Part shown: positions 6,414-12,377 of the stretch, in pieces | Layout: each line of letters begins with the position of its first letter | Numbering within the stretch: the stretch's first letter is position 1 | Source: Baffinella frigidus | Taxonomy: Eukaryota > Cryptophyceae > Cryptomonadales > Baffinellaceae | Reading direction: 5' to 3' | Assembly: GCA_026770585.1 (NCBI GenBank) | Contig: MU646355.1 | Span: forward strand, 737,920 to 751,084 | Length of the DNA: 13,165 bases | Notes under the pieces: model-generated | Databases searched by the model: none | Told to the model about the DNA's origin: nothing | The model's input: only the letters and a program-made list of their open reading frames with translations | Made by a program: the position numbers and the translations under genes

Positions 6414-6656
6414 ATGGCGCTCCGGCCGCACACGGTGCAGACGCTGCTGGTGAAGGAGCCCGTGGGGGCGCTGGCGCTGGCGATCGAGCGGCGGGAGCTC
6501 TTCACGGCCGGGGAGACGAGCCAGATCCACGTGTGGTCGCTGGATGACGGGCGCATGACGCGGAGCTTCGAGGCGCACGCGGGGAGCATGACGTCGCTCA
6601 CGTGGCTCTCGCACGTGCGGCTGCTGGCGTCGACCTCGCTCGACCATTCCATGGCG
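6414..6656 (+). CDS. WD40-repeat protein, first exon
   Basis: 81 codons from ATG (context TTCGCGATGG) to a GTGCGT donor at 6657, phase 0. Starts MALRPHTVQTLLVKEPVGAL. Residues about 17-42 (ALALAIERRELFTAGET, then IHVWSLDDG) form the end of a WD blade. FEAHAGSMTSLTWL and LLASTSLDHSMA form the next blade as far as its last strand, where the usual V-W is missing. Reading on gives only CLFNNPLGS and a stop, which argues for splicing here. The candidate exon at 8989 begins VW in phase 0 and completes the blade. WD40 propellers are protein-interaction scaffolds; the specific family is not recognised. Codons are GC-rich, unlike the flanking repeats. Confidence 0.78.
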
Positions 6657-6735
6657 GTGCGTTGCTTGTTCAATAATCCTCTCGGCAGCCTCTTGATTAT
6701 TAGTGTTTAGCGTAGGGTTTAGGGTTTTGGGGCGA
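6641..6735 (+). repeat. Exon 1 edge and donor, duplicated unit copy 1
   Basis: CGACCATTCCATGGCGGT plus intronic TGTTCAAT and AATCCTCTCGG, running into TTTAGGG-type sequence, recurs at 6995-7092. This first copy is the functional exon-intron junction. Confidence 0.75.
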
Positions 6736-6792
6736 GGGGTGGGGGTTGAGCGTTGAGCGTTGAGCGTTTAGCGTTTAGCGTTGAGGGCTTGC
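6702..6792 (+). repeat. Telomere-like tract at start of WD intron 1
   Basis: Degenerate GTTTAGG/GTTGAGC heptamers (TAGGGTTTAGGGTTTTGGGG, then GTTGAGC and GTTTAGC units) start about 45 bp into the intron, G-rich strand in the sense direction. The same variant units occur inverted at 10695-10870. Confidence 0.8.
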
Positions 6793-6994
6793 AGGAACCT
6801 CCCTGGAGCGGACCCAGAAGTATTCTTAAGTCAACTTTACGATTTTCAAGGGGAATGGACTCACGATCTGAGTCCCCCGTGATGAATGAATCTGGTACAA
6901 AAAGGTCTAATAAGTATTGTAGTGGTATAAATTATGTCAACTTTTGCGATCAAGGTTTATTCGGGATTGCCCGCAAGTCCCCTCCAGGGTGGCC
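6793..6994. other. Intronic spacer
   Basis: No recognisable exon or terminal repeat. It contains GTATTCTTAAGTCAACTTT (6818-6836), an isolated trace of the family-A interior, and otherwise unassigned sequence. Confidence 0.4.
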
Positions 6995-7092
6995 CGACCA
7001 TTCCATGGCGGTTCGTGCCGTGTTCAATCTAGTATCATTGAATCATCCTCTCGGTAGCCTTTGGTTTAGGGTTTGGAGTTTGGGGTTTGGGG
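6995..7092 (+). pseudogene. Decayed copy of WD exon 1 end plus donor
   Basis: CGACCATTCCATGGCGGT is identical to the end of exon 1, but the donor reads GTTCGT instead of GTGCGT. It is followed by AATCATCCTCTCGGTAGCC and a GGTTTAGGGTTTGG tract, mirroring the junction 354 bp upstream. The rest of exon 1 is absent. A cryptic second 5' splice site is possible. Confidence 0.7.
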
Positions 7093-7208
7093 TTTAAGGT
7101 TTGGGGTTGCGGATTTGGGGGTACCCGTATCGCCGATACCTTTTTCTACAAATCCTGGAAATTTTGCCACGAATGTTTGACGATGGAAATCCTTCACTTC
7201 CGAGGCTC

Positions 7209-7399
7209 TACACAGCGGGCTAGGAGAGATTCTTGGTGGCTGAGCCACCGAGAATCGGTTAGGATATCCGTAGGAACAATCCTATGTCCCTACGGTATTG
7301 CATACGGTATTGCATACCGTAGGATGCAATACCGTAGGATCCTAGGGCTTATTCACGTAAGGGTTATTCACGAAATCCCTTCGTAGTGACCTGTGTGGC
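7209..7399. mobile_element. MITE family C, copy 1
   Basis: Ends TACACAGCGGGCT and ACCTGTGTGGC are inverted versions of CCACACAGCGG. Contains the palindrome ATTCTTGGTGGCTGAGCCAC (7230 on), GATATCCGTAGGAACAATCC and a locally expanded TACGGTATTGCATACGGTAT palindrome. Other copies at 7711-7878 (inverted) and 9640-9802. Confidence 0.85.
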
Positions 7400-7611
7400 G
7401 GGAGAGCATGGCTGGATTTCATCGCGCCCCCTCAAAAGTTTATCTCGGATTCAGGGAGGCGTTGGAGCCGTTCTCTGCACATTTAATTGACTGCTAATCA
7501 ACTCCCTAATTAACTTCCTTCGTTTTGTACCGGGAATCGTTGAGAAAGACGGCTGTGGAGAGAAAGGTAACTGGAGCACGCGAATGGATTGGTGTTTCTT
7601 CGCTGCCACGG
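7400..7611. other. Unassigned intronic stretch
   Basis: I see no exon-like open frame with acceptor and donor, and no inverted repeat. Composition is average. Confidence 0.4.
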
Positions 7612-7720
7612 CCTAGCTCTGCCTCAGTCGGGTCGACTCACTATTTTCAAGTTGACGTCCTGGGTTTCCACACAGCGGACTCACTATTTTCAAGTTGACG
7701 TTCTGGGTTTCCACACAGCG
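7612..7720. repeat. MITE A end fused to a 43-bp tandem duplication
   Basis: CTAGCTCTGCCTCAGTCGG is the family-A terminus. It leads into two 43-bp units (7635-7677 and 7678-7720) containing ACTATTTTCAAGTTGACG and TTTCCACACAGCG, the latter being the family-C end. A junction of an A fragment with a C terminus was therefore duplicated in tandem. Confidence 0.82.
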
Positions 7721-7878
7721 GACCACACAAGAATTTCGTGAATGATCCCTAAGTGAATGAAAAGCACGACCCTACGGTAGGCCATCCGTAGGGACATAGG
7801 GTTGTTCCTACGGACATCCCAGCCGATTCTCGGTGGCTCGGCCACCGAAAGTCCCGCCGTATCCTGCTGTGAGGGTGG
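7711..7878. mobile_element. MITE family C, copy 2, inverted
   Basis: Begins CCACACAGCGGACC and ends CTGCTGTGAGGGTGG. Interior GACCCTACGGTAGG, GTAGGGACATAGGGTTGTTC and CGGTGGCTCGGCCACCG are the reverse complement order of copies 1 and 3. Confidence 0.85.
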
Positions 7879-7927
7879 CACAACCCTGGCAACTTTGCAG
7901 TGGGAAAGAGCCCTGGTGTTCGCCACA

Positions 7928-8076
7928 CGCTTAACGCCAGCGGACCCCTTAGCCTACGGTAGGAACCCCCCCCTCCTCCTACGACGTTTAAAACAAAAAG
8001 GTCTTTAAAAGTCGTAGGAGGGGGGCTCCTACCGTAGGCAATCCGTAGGCTCTAAGTACCTCGCTGGCGTTGGCTT
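7928..8076. mobile_element. MITE family B, copy 2
   Basis: 149 bp, nearly identical to 1810-1957 and 9398-9544, including CCAGCGGACCCCTTAGCCTA and CAATCCGTAGGCTCTAAG. The left end is mutated (GCTTAAC instead of GCTAAC); the right end reads CGCTGGCGTTGGCTT. Confidence 0.9.
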
Positions 8077-8137
8077 TTCGTATGATGGTATTCGCACCAG
8101 ATGCGTCAAAACCAAACCGATTGAGCGAGACAGAGAA

Positions 8138-8260
8138 CTACAGGGGTACCTCGCTCATAAGAAAGCGCCCTCACCCTAGGACCACCATAGGGCCCTAGGC
8201 ATCGGCCTACTGTAGGGTCCTAGGGGGGCGCGCTTTCTGACGAGCGAGGTGCCTCTGTAG
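8138..8260. mobile_element. Palindromic MITE (family I)
   Basis: Arms CTACAGGGGTACCTCGCTCA plus AAGAAAGCGCC pair with GGCGCGCTTTCT and GAGCGAGGTGCCTCTGTAG. The centre has CCCTAGGACC and GGTCCTAGGG around GGCATCGGCCTACTGTAGG. A single copy here. Confidence 0.82.
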
Positions 8261-8348
8261 GAGGCTGGGAGTGTGCCCGCTCTGAACGCTACACGCCCCG
8301 AAGCATGTGTCATTAGGCGCCCTCAGAGCCTACCACCAGCAACCAGAA

Positions 8349-8458
8349 GTGAACCAAATCGAGCGATCGCAAAAGCTGATCCCCCCTGGGAGGTAAACCC
8401 TCAGGGGGTACCCCCTGGTGAAATTGCCCACAGGTCTCAACATCGCGATTTGGTTCAC
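8349..8458. mobile_element. Palindromic MITE (family G)
   Basis: 110 bp with ends GTGAACCAAATCGAGCGAT and ATCGCGATTTGGTTCAC. Inside is a CCCCCCTGG/CCAGGGGG-type hairpin. ACCAAACCGATTGAGCGAG at 8110 resembles the terminus and may be a solo end. Confidence 0.8.
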
Positions 8459-8535
8459 AGTTGACGAATTTGTACCGCACACCCAGCATGCCAGCTTGAG
8501 AATAGGTGGTCAACACGAGTGAGGCAGCGCTGGAA
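8457..8535. mobile_element. MITE family A fragment, 3' half
   Basis: AGTTGACGAATTTGTACC, CACACCCAGC, CAGCTTGAGAATAGG and GAGTGAGGCAGCGCTGG follow the order of the right half of the element at 4314-4453. The left half is missing where family G abuts. Confidence 0.7.
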
Positions 8536-8537
8536 CC

Positions 8538-8677
8538 TTATCCGGGGAAACCTATTTTTCTTTAGTTTGATGGCAAGGAAAATTACTACATAAATGCTTT
8601 AATATCACTAATAAGAACGAATTGTGTAGAAATTTTCCTTGCCATCAAACTAAAGAAAAATAGGTTTCCCCGGATAA
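8538..8677. mobile_element. MITE family D, long-arm copy 3
   Basis: 140 bp. The first 47 bases, starting TTATCCGGGGAAACCTATTT, are a perfect reverse complement of the last 47. The interior ATTACTACATAAATGCTTTA is the family-D core. Perfect arms suggest recent insertion or recent arm homogenisation. Confidence 0.93.
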
Positions 8678-8707
8678 ACTTTTGAGGGATGGTGGTAGAT
8701 ACCCACA

Positions 8708-8738
8708 CCCGCCTCGGGGCAGGAGGCCCCGAGGCGGG
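8708..8738. repeat. GC-rich hairpin, 13-bp perfect arms
   Basis: CCCGCCTCGGGGC and GCCCCGAGGCGGG around AGGAG. Outer CCACA/TGTGG extends it imperfectly. CGAGGCGGGCC also matches the 20-bp tandem unit at 2038-2257. Confidence 0.85.
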
Positions 8739-8988
8739 CCTGTGGCGATAAGAAGGGCCAGCGATTCATGTATGTCAACTTATCAACTTAGCCTGCCCTT
8801 TTGCACTGGCTTCGCCCCCGATAGGTTGTGGAGATGGACCGGAGGTCGGGGGTAAGCGCGGGAAGGGTCCGAGGACCCGTCCCGATGCAGAGAGGGCGTG
8901 TGCTGCGTTGCCATTGCACGTCTGAAAGAGGGGTGCGAAGGCGGTTGACTTTGCACGCACCGCAGTTGACTTTGCACGGGCTGCGCAG

Positions 8989-9045
8989 GTCTGGAGTCCC
9001 AAGGGCGACAAGATGGCGAAAGCCAAGTTCCCGTGCGCCGTCTAC
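8989..9045 (+). CDS. WD40 protein, candidate exon 2
   Basis: A CTGCGCAG acceptor (ends 8988) is followed by GTCTGGAGTCCC, reading VWSPKGDKMAKAKFPCAVY. Joined to exon 1 this gives LDHSMA-VWSPKGD, restoring the V-W that ends a WD blade, in phase 0 and with the AG|G acceptor seen in the PDZ gene. The intron would be 2,332 bp (6657-8988). The 3' boundary is uncertain. TAC is followed by GCAGGA here (a GC donor if used), whereas a copy of this exon end at 9846 has GTAGGA. Alternatively the frame stays open to a possible GGG|GTATTT donor near 9084 and further to 9249. Fragments of this exon recur at 9187, 9352, 9824 and 9988. Confidence 0.45.
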
Positions 9046-9186
9046 GCAGGAACGCCCCCCTACCACTCGAGGCTGGAAGAGGGGGTATTTTCAATGTGGG
9101 TTGTTAAATTTAGTGCCAGTCACGGGCATGCTTGGTCACGTAGCTCAAGTTATAACTTGAGCTACGCAAAAGAAGCTCTGTTTAGA

Positions 9187-9210
9187 CGGCGCCGTCTACG
9201 CAGGAAAGCC
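9187..9210 (+). pseudogene. WD exon 2 end, copy a
   Basis: GGCGCCGTCTACGCAGGAAA repeats the exon 2 3' edge. Truncated upstream and interrupted downstream by the family-A element at 9211. Confidence 0.6.
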
Positions 9211-9350
9211 CCTAGCTCCGCACCAGTCGGGTTGGCTGACTATTCTTAAGTTGACACAAAGGTTTTCTGGTACAAAGCCGTCAACTTTGGAGCGGAAGCG
9301 AGCCTTGTTTCACCATAGCGCTGAGACTAAATAGGCGGAGACAGAGCTAG
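9211..9350. mobile_element. MITE family A, with candidate 6-bp target duplication
   Basis: Ends CCTAGCTCCG and GGCGGAGACAGAGCTAG. Interior GACTATTCTTAAGTTGACAC and GTCAACTTTGGAGCGGAA. AAAGCC occurs immediately on both sides (9205-9210 and 9351-9356). Removing the element and one AAAGCC would join two exon-2 fragments into a continuous tandem duplicate, supporting insertion into that array. Confidence 0.88.
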
Positions 9351-9351
9351 A

Positions 9352-9386
9352 AAGCCAAGTTCCCGTCTACGCAGGAACGCCCCCCC
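9352..9386 (+). pseudogene. WD exon 2 end, copy b
   Basis: AAGCCAAGTTCCCG followed directly by TCTACGCAGGAACGCCCC. Eight bases (TGCGCCG region) present in the parent exon are deleted, which breaks the frame. Confidence 0.65.
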
Positions 9387-9397
9387 CATAATGCCAC

Positions 9398-9544
9398 AAG
9401 CTAACGCCAGCGGACCCCTTAGCCTACGGTAGGAACCCTCCCCCCTCCTACGACGTTTAAAACAAAAGGTCTTTAAAAGTCGTTGGAGGGGGGCTCCTAC
9501 CGTAGGCAATCCGTAGGCTCTAAGCACCTCGCTGGCGTTAGCTT
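9398..9544. mobile_element. MITE family B, copy 3
   Basis: 147 bp with the best-preserved ends: AAGCTAACGCCAGCG and CGCTGGCGTTAGCTT, perfect inverted repeats. A short family-A terminus (CCTAGCTCCGCCTCAG, 9555) follows it. ATGCCACA precedes this copy and also copy 1 (1803-1810). Confidence 0.92.
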
Positions 9545-9639
9545 TTCAGATGACCTAGCTCCGCCTCAGCTGTGTCAACTTTCATTTAAGGGTTCGCGAA
9601 AGTGAATTTCCGCAGGAACCCCCCTCCCCCGCCTTCTAT

Positions 9640-9802
9640 CCACACAGCGGGCTATGCAGCGATTCTCAGTGGCTGAGCCACCAAGTTTCGGTTCGGATAT
9701 CCCTAGGAACAACCCTATGTCCCTACGGATTGCCTACCGTAGGGTCTACGGATGATGCACGTACGGGGAATTCACAAAAACCCTACGTAGTCCGCTGTGT
9801 GG
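9640..9802. mobile_element. MITE family C, copy 3
   Basis: Ends CCACACAGCGGGCT and AGTCCGCTGTGTGG, almost perfect. Interior GGTGGCTGAGCCACC-like hairpin and CCCTATGTCCCTACGGATTG. The exon-2 fragment at 9824 follows within about 20 bp. Confidence 0.87.
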
Positions 9803-9823
9803 TTACTCTCTTCGGAGTCAAAG

Positions 9824-9860
9824 AAAAGTTCCAGTGCGCCGTCTACGTAGGAACGCCCCT
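9824..9860 (+). pseudogene. WD exon 2 end, copy c, with GT donor
   Basis: Reads EKFQCAVY then GTAGGAACG. It keeps the parent frame with one residue change (P to Q in KFPC) and, unlike the parent, has GT at the junction. It is either a duplicate, or the true 3' part of the exon with the 8989 block being the duplicate. No convincing acceptor is seen upstream. Confidence 0.45.
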
Positions 9861-9987
9861 TCTCCTTCTTCTGCCATATTGGGTTAGCGCGGAATTTCTC
9901 GAGGTCGGGACGGGGGATCGGGACATTAAAAAACACATGTTTTTTATTTCCCGATGTTTTTTTATCAGTTTTCGAAAACTTGCCGAG
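9861..9987. other. Unassigned intronic stretch
   Basis: Includes a T-rich run with a GATGTTTTTTTATC segment. An inverted AAAACACATGTTTTTTATTT motif (9930-9949) is the only structure seen. Confidence 0.4.
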
Positions 9988-10013
9988 CAACGCCGTCTAC
10001 GCAGTAACACCCC
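9988..10013 (+). pseudogene. WD exon 2 end, copy d
   Basis: CAACGCCGTCTACGCAGTAA then CACCCCC. It is the shortest fragment, again directly abutting a family-A element on its right. Confidence 0.55.
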
Positions 10014-10014
10014 C

Positions 10015-10153
10015 CTGGCTCCGTCTCAGTCGGGTTGGCCGACTATTCTTAAGTTGACACGATGGTTTTCTGGTCCAACTCCGTCAACTTTGGAGCGGAA
10101 ATGAGCCTGGCTTCACCAAAGCGGCAAGACCAAATAGACTGAGACAGAGCTAG
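10015..10153. mobile_element. MITE family A, copy at 10015
   Basis: 139 bp, same orientation as 9211-9350: CTGGCTCCGTCTCAGTCGG to ACTGAGACAGAGCTAG, with GACTATTCTTAAGTTGACAC and GTCAACTTTGGAGCGGAA inside. No matching target duplication is seen. Confidence 0.88.
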
Positions 10154-10250
10154 AAAGCAAAGTTTTTGAGTGAAAGCAAGTTGGCTTCACCGAAGACAGT
10201 CGGCCAGATCAAGGACACAGAAAGATCTCCCAATCTCATCACGGCGAGTA

Positions 10251-10391
10251 TTTCTGAGGAATACGATTTTGGTGTACATTAAGGCTTAGGGGCTGTTCAT
10301 ATTGGCCTTTTATAGCAGTAAAATCACAATATGTAGCCTTAAGATACACCAAAATCGCATCGGTGGTCCCCGAAATCGTATTTCTCAGAAA
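10251..10391. mobile_element. Nested inverted-repeat element (family J)
   Basis: Inner arms CGATTTTGGTGTACATTAAG (10264 on) and CTTAAGATACACCAAAATCG, with outer arms TTTCTGAGGAATACGATTT and AAATCGTATTTCTCAGAAA. CGATTT therefore occurs in both arm pairs, as if one palindrome had been inserted or duplicated inside another. Confidence 0.8.
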
Positions 10392-10429
10392 CAATCGTCC
10401 GGATGAAATCACCCCACGCGTATAGTACC

Positions 10430-10638
10430 CCGCGCCTGGACACGAACAGGTCTACGTCCTTTTCATTTCGTATCTTCATTTCGCGTAAAGAATTCAAATT
10501 TGTGTTCCTTTTTACCAATTTCACGAAATTGATCTGAAGGGCCACGTGTTTTCACACAAAGATGCGAAAATACGTGGCCCTTCACATGACAATGTTATGG
10601 TCTTGGTGAAACGTAGACCTGTTCGCCTCCGGGCGCGG
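10430..10638. mobile_element. Inverted-repeat element with inner hairpin (family K)
   Basis: Arms CGAACAGGTCTACGT (left, 10443-10457) and ACGTAGACCTGTTCG (right) with further pairing to GCGCCTGG/CCGGGCGC. Inside, TGAAGGGCCACGTGTTTTC (10535) pairs with GAAAATACGTGGCCCTTCA, one mismatch. The minus-strand frame of 68 codons across it spans two palindromes and is not convincing. Confidence 0.75.
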
Positions 10639-10645
10639 CATCGCA

Positions 10646-10697
10646 CTTAGCCGACCTGCTCATCGTCGGAGGAAAGTAGAAGATGTTTGCCATGAAC
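10646..10697 (+). pseudogene. Propeller exon copy 1, in-frame stop
   Basis: CTTAG is followed by codons reading DLLIVGGK, then TAG, then KMFAMN. The stop replaces the histidine codon of the intact copy (11825). It is the copy with the most GC-rich codons, so it may be an older, exon-like version. The telomere-like tract starts right after it. Confidence 0.6.
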
Positions 10698-10870
10698 CTA
10701 AACCCTAAACCCTAAATCCTAAACCCTAAACCCCAAACCCTCAACCCCACACCCTAAAACCCAAACCCTGAACCCTAAACGCTAAACCCCAAACCCTCAA
10801 CCCCAAACCCTGAGCCCTAAACGCTAAACCCCAAACCCCAAACCCGAAACCCTAAACCCTAAACCCAAAA
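10695..10870 (-). repeat. Interstitial telomere-like array (CCCTAAA)
   Basis: About 24 heptamers of CCCTAAA/CCCCAAA/CGCTAAA type, C-rich on the plus strand. It lies between two propeller-exon copies and ends 4-5 bp before the CACCAG acceptor-like sequence of the next one. Confidence 0.93.
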
Positions 10871-10873
10871 CAC

Positions 10874-10940
10874 CAGGGTGCTATTCGACGAAATGCGACT
10901 CATTCATTTCGGGGGGAAGCACACGGTGTCTGCCATGCAG
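10874..10940 (+). pseudogene. Propeller exon copy 2
   Basis: CAG then GGTGCTATTCGACGAAATGC, reading CDSFISGGKHTVSAMQ. It keeps the acceptor and the GGKH motif but lacks the second half and the donor. Confidence 0.55.
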
Positions 10941-10985
10941 ATCGGTCCATTTAATCTCGGTCCATTTATTCTCGGTCCATTTATT
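10941..10985. repeat. 15-bp tandem repeat, three units
   Basis: Three units of CTCGGTCCATTTATT, the first slightly diverged. Begins exactly where similarity to the propeller exon stops. Confidence 0.88.
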
Positions 10986-11052
10986 CTCGTGGTACACATC
11001 AACAATTACCCGGTACAAATACTTCTAATGACCGACATTTTAACCGGTTGCG

Positions 11053-11122
11053 CAGGACGCTACTCGACAAAATGCGACTTATTCATCGTGAGGGGGGAAG
11101 CACATGATGTGTGCTTCTTCTT
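11053..11122 (+). pseudogene. Propeller exon copy 3
   Basis: CAG then GACGCTACTCGACAAAATGC, reading CDLFIV before a GTGAGGGG change. GAAGCACATGATGTGTGCTTC-like palindromic sequence then replaces the rest. TTCTTC-rich sequence follows, as at 11690. Confidence 0.55.
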
Positions 11123-11187
11123 CTGCGTCTTCGTTATTTCTTTATTCCTCCCACGCCTCGATATGAGTGATCCCAAAGTTCATAGGC

Positions 11188-11337
11188 TAACGTCCTGAAA
11201 ATGGGGTAGTTAGACCTACGGCATTGCCTAGGACCTACTACCGTAGGCCGAGGGATCCTAGGACCAAAAAGTCTCGGCCTACGGTAGGAGGTCCTAGGCA
11301 ATGCCGTAGGCCCAACTACCCCATTTTCAGGCCGTTA
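11188..11337. mobile_element. Long-arm palindromic MITE (family O)
   Basis: 150 bp, arms of about 65 bp with few mismatches: TAACGTCCTGAAAATGGGGT at the left pairs with CCCATTTTCAGGCCGTTA at the right, continuing through GGCATTGCCTAGGACC and CTACCGTAGGCCGAG. The loop is ATCCTAGGACCAAAAAG. Non-coding. Confidence 0.93.
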
Positions 11338-11381
11338 CCCTATTAAAGTCTGTGCGCCTCACCACGAGCCCGCCTCAGTAA

Positions 11382-11437
11382 AGGGTGCGTCTCGACATAG
11401 TGCGACTTATTCATCGTGGGGGGGGAAGCACACGACA
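11382..11437 (+). pseudogene. Propeller exon copy 4
   Basis: AGGGTGCGTCTCGACATAGT then CGACTTATTCATCGT and an 8-G run, ending GAAGCACACGACA. The poly-G run is one longer than in the intact copy and shifts the frame. Confidence 0.55.
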
Positions 11438-11459
11438 TTTTGGGGAAGCAGAACATGGC

Positions 11460-11510
11460 CTTAAACCTTGAACGCTAATCACTAATCCCTAACCCCCGAA
11501 CACTCAACAG
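11460..11510. repeat. Short telomere-like tract before acceptor copy
   Basis: Decayed CCTTAAACC/CACTAATCCCTAACCCCC units immediately upstream of CTCAACAG|GGTGC, the acceptor-like start of the next exon copy. Confidence 0.6.
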
Positions 11511-11703
11511 GGTGCTTCTCGACAAAATGCGACCTATTCGTCGTGGGGAGGAACCACGCCAGACTGGAGGAAGGGGAAAAATATTTTAAACCGTATGTGG
11601 GTACGGTAGTGACGTTTGAAAACCATTGCCCTTGAGGGAAAATTGACTTTTGGCAACCCCTTCGAAGACTCTGGCGTGGAAGCACAAGATGTGTGCTTCT
11701 TCT
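11508..11703 (+). pseudogene. Propeller exon copy 5, split by a MITE
   Basis: CAG|GGTGCTTCTCGACAAAATG to GGGGAGGAA (11553) continues, after the family-L element, as GCACAAGATGTGTG (11682 on). Reads CDLFVV before the break. The break falls inside the GGKHK codons. Confidence 0.6.
11554..11679. mobile_element. MITE family L, copy 2, inside an exon copy
   Basis: Ends CCACGCCAGACT and AGACTCTGGCGTGG, 126 bp, reverse orientation relative to 1135-1261. AA stands on both sides (11552-11553, 11680-11681), and uninterrupted copies have a single AA there (GGAAGCAC), so a 2-bp target duplication is directly supported. Confidence 0.88.
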
Positions 11704-11824
11704 TCATTCGTTATTCCCCTCTTGATATTCCTGTGCACATGTCCTAACCGAGTGCACAGTTATCGACTTACCAACTACGCTCCGTTTGCTGATCCCTCAC
11801 CCTCAAACCCTAAACACTTGACAG

Positions 11825-11925
11825 GGTGCTACTCGACAAAATGCGACCTATTCGTGGTGGGGGGGAAGCACAAGATGTTTGCCATGAAACTCTCGCAGAG
11901 TGCTATCGCCGAATGGACTCTCAAG
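11825..11925 (+). CDS. WD/beta-propeller-like exon, best intact copy
   Basis: The acceptor TTGACAG (ends 11824) is followed by GG, then codons for CYSTKCDLFVVGGKHKMFAM and KLSQSAIAEWTLK, then AAG|GTACATG donor. Among seven related copies only this one has acceptor, full open frame and donor. The GGKHKMFAMKL segment resembles the c-d strand region of a WD blade. The exon leaves in phase 0, matching the candidate exon at 12787, whose VVAVFDEHQDFV would open the next blade. Entry phase (two bases) does not match the phase-0 end proposed for exon 2, so a missing exon or a different exon-2 end is required. Membership of the 6414 gene is an inference from strand, fold and position. Confidence 0.45.
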
Positions 11926-11932
11926 GTACATG

Positions 11933-11985
11933 CCACGCCAGACTCTTACAAGGGGTCGTCAAAAGTCAATTCCCCGGAAGGGACA
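11933..11985. mobile_element. MITE family L, truncated copy 3
   Basis: CCACGCCAGACTCTTACAAG and AAAAGTCAATTCCCC match the left half of the family. The right half is absent. It begins 8 bp after the donor of the propeller exon. Confidence 0.75.
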
Positions 11986-12150
11986 AGGGGAAAGTATTTA
12001 CTTTTGGCATAGTTGATCGCCAGAATTGGACGCTTGGCCCCGTTTCACGCCCCCGTGGGCAGAACGTCGGATTTGACGTCTTCTTAAGTCAATTCCTTCG
12101 GAGGCGCTCCGAAAAGTGGCCAATTTGTAGTACCGAAAATAGAAAGACGG

Positions 12151-12225
12151 TTATCGTGGGGGGGGGAGCACACGATGTTTGCGATAAAACTCTCGCAGAG
12201 TGCTATCGCCGAGTGGACTCTCAAG
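12151..12225 (+). pseudogene. Propeller exon copy 7, frameshifted
   Basis: Shares the second half of the intact exon almost perfectly (EHTMFAIKLSQSAIAEWTLK) and the AAG|GTGCGTG donor, which is the better donor of the two. A 9-G run instead of 7 shifts the upstream frame, and the acceptor with the CDLF codons is missing. Confidence 0.6.
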
Positions 12226-12239
12226 GTGCGTGTCAAGCT

Positions 12240-12377
12240 CATATGGAAACACTTAAAATTTATGAACTTGGATTCAATCAAAATTACTACACGTTTGCTT
12301 TAATATCACCAATAAAGATCGTTCTGTGTAGTAAATTTCATTGAACCGAGTTTGTAAATTACAAGTGTTTCCATATG
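12240..12377. mobile_element. MITE family D, complete copy 4
   Basis: 138 bp. Ends CATATGGAAACACTTAAAAT and TACAAGTGTTTCCATATG, interior AAAATTACTACACG / TGTGTAGTAAATTTCATTGA around CTTTAATATCACCAATAAAG. Confidence 0.9.

Noticed and set aside
6102-6673. Minus-strand open frames opposite WD exon 1
   Set aside because: Antisense shadows of the WD40 exon with no recognisable domain.
8708-8738. Strong GC hairpin as a transcription terminator
   Set aside because: The window is eukaryotic, there is no U-tract, and the motif matches a tandem-repeat unit elsewhere.
10339-10545. 68-codon minus-strand frame
   Set aside because: It overlaps two separate palindromic elements, and its start and end fall within their arms.
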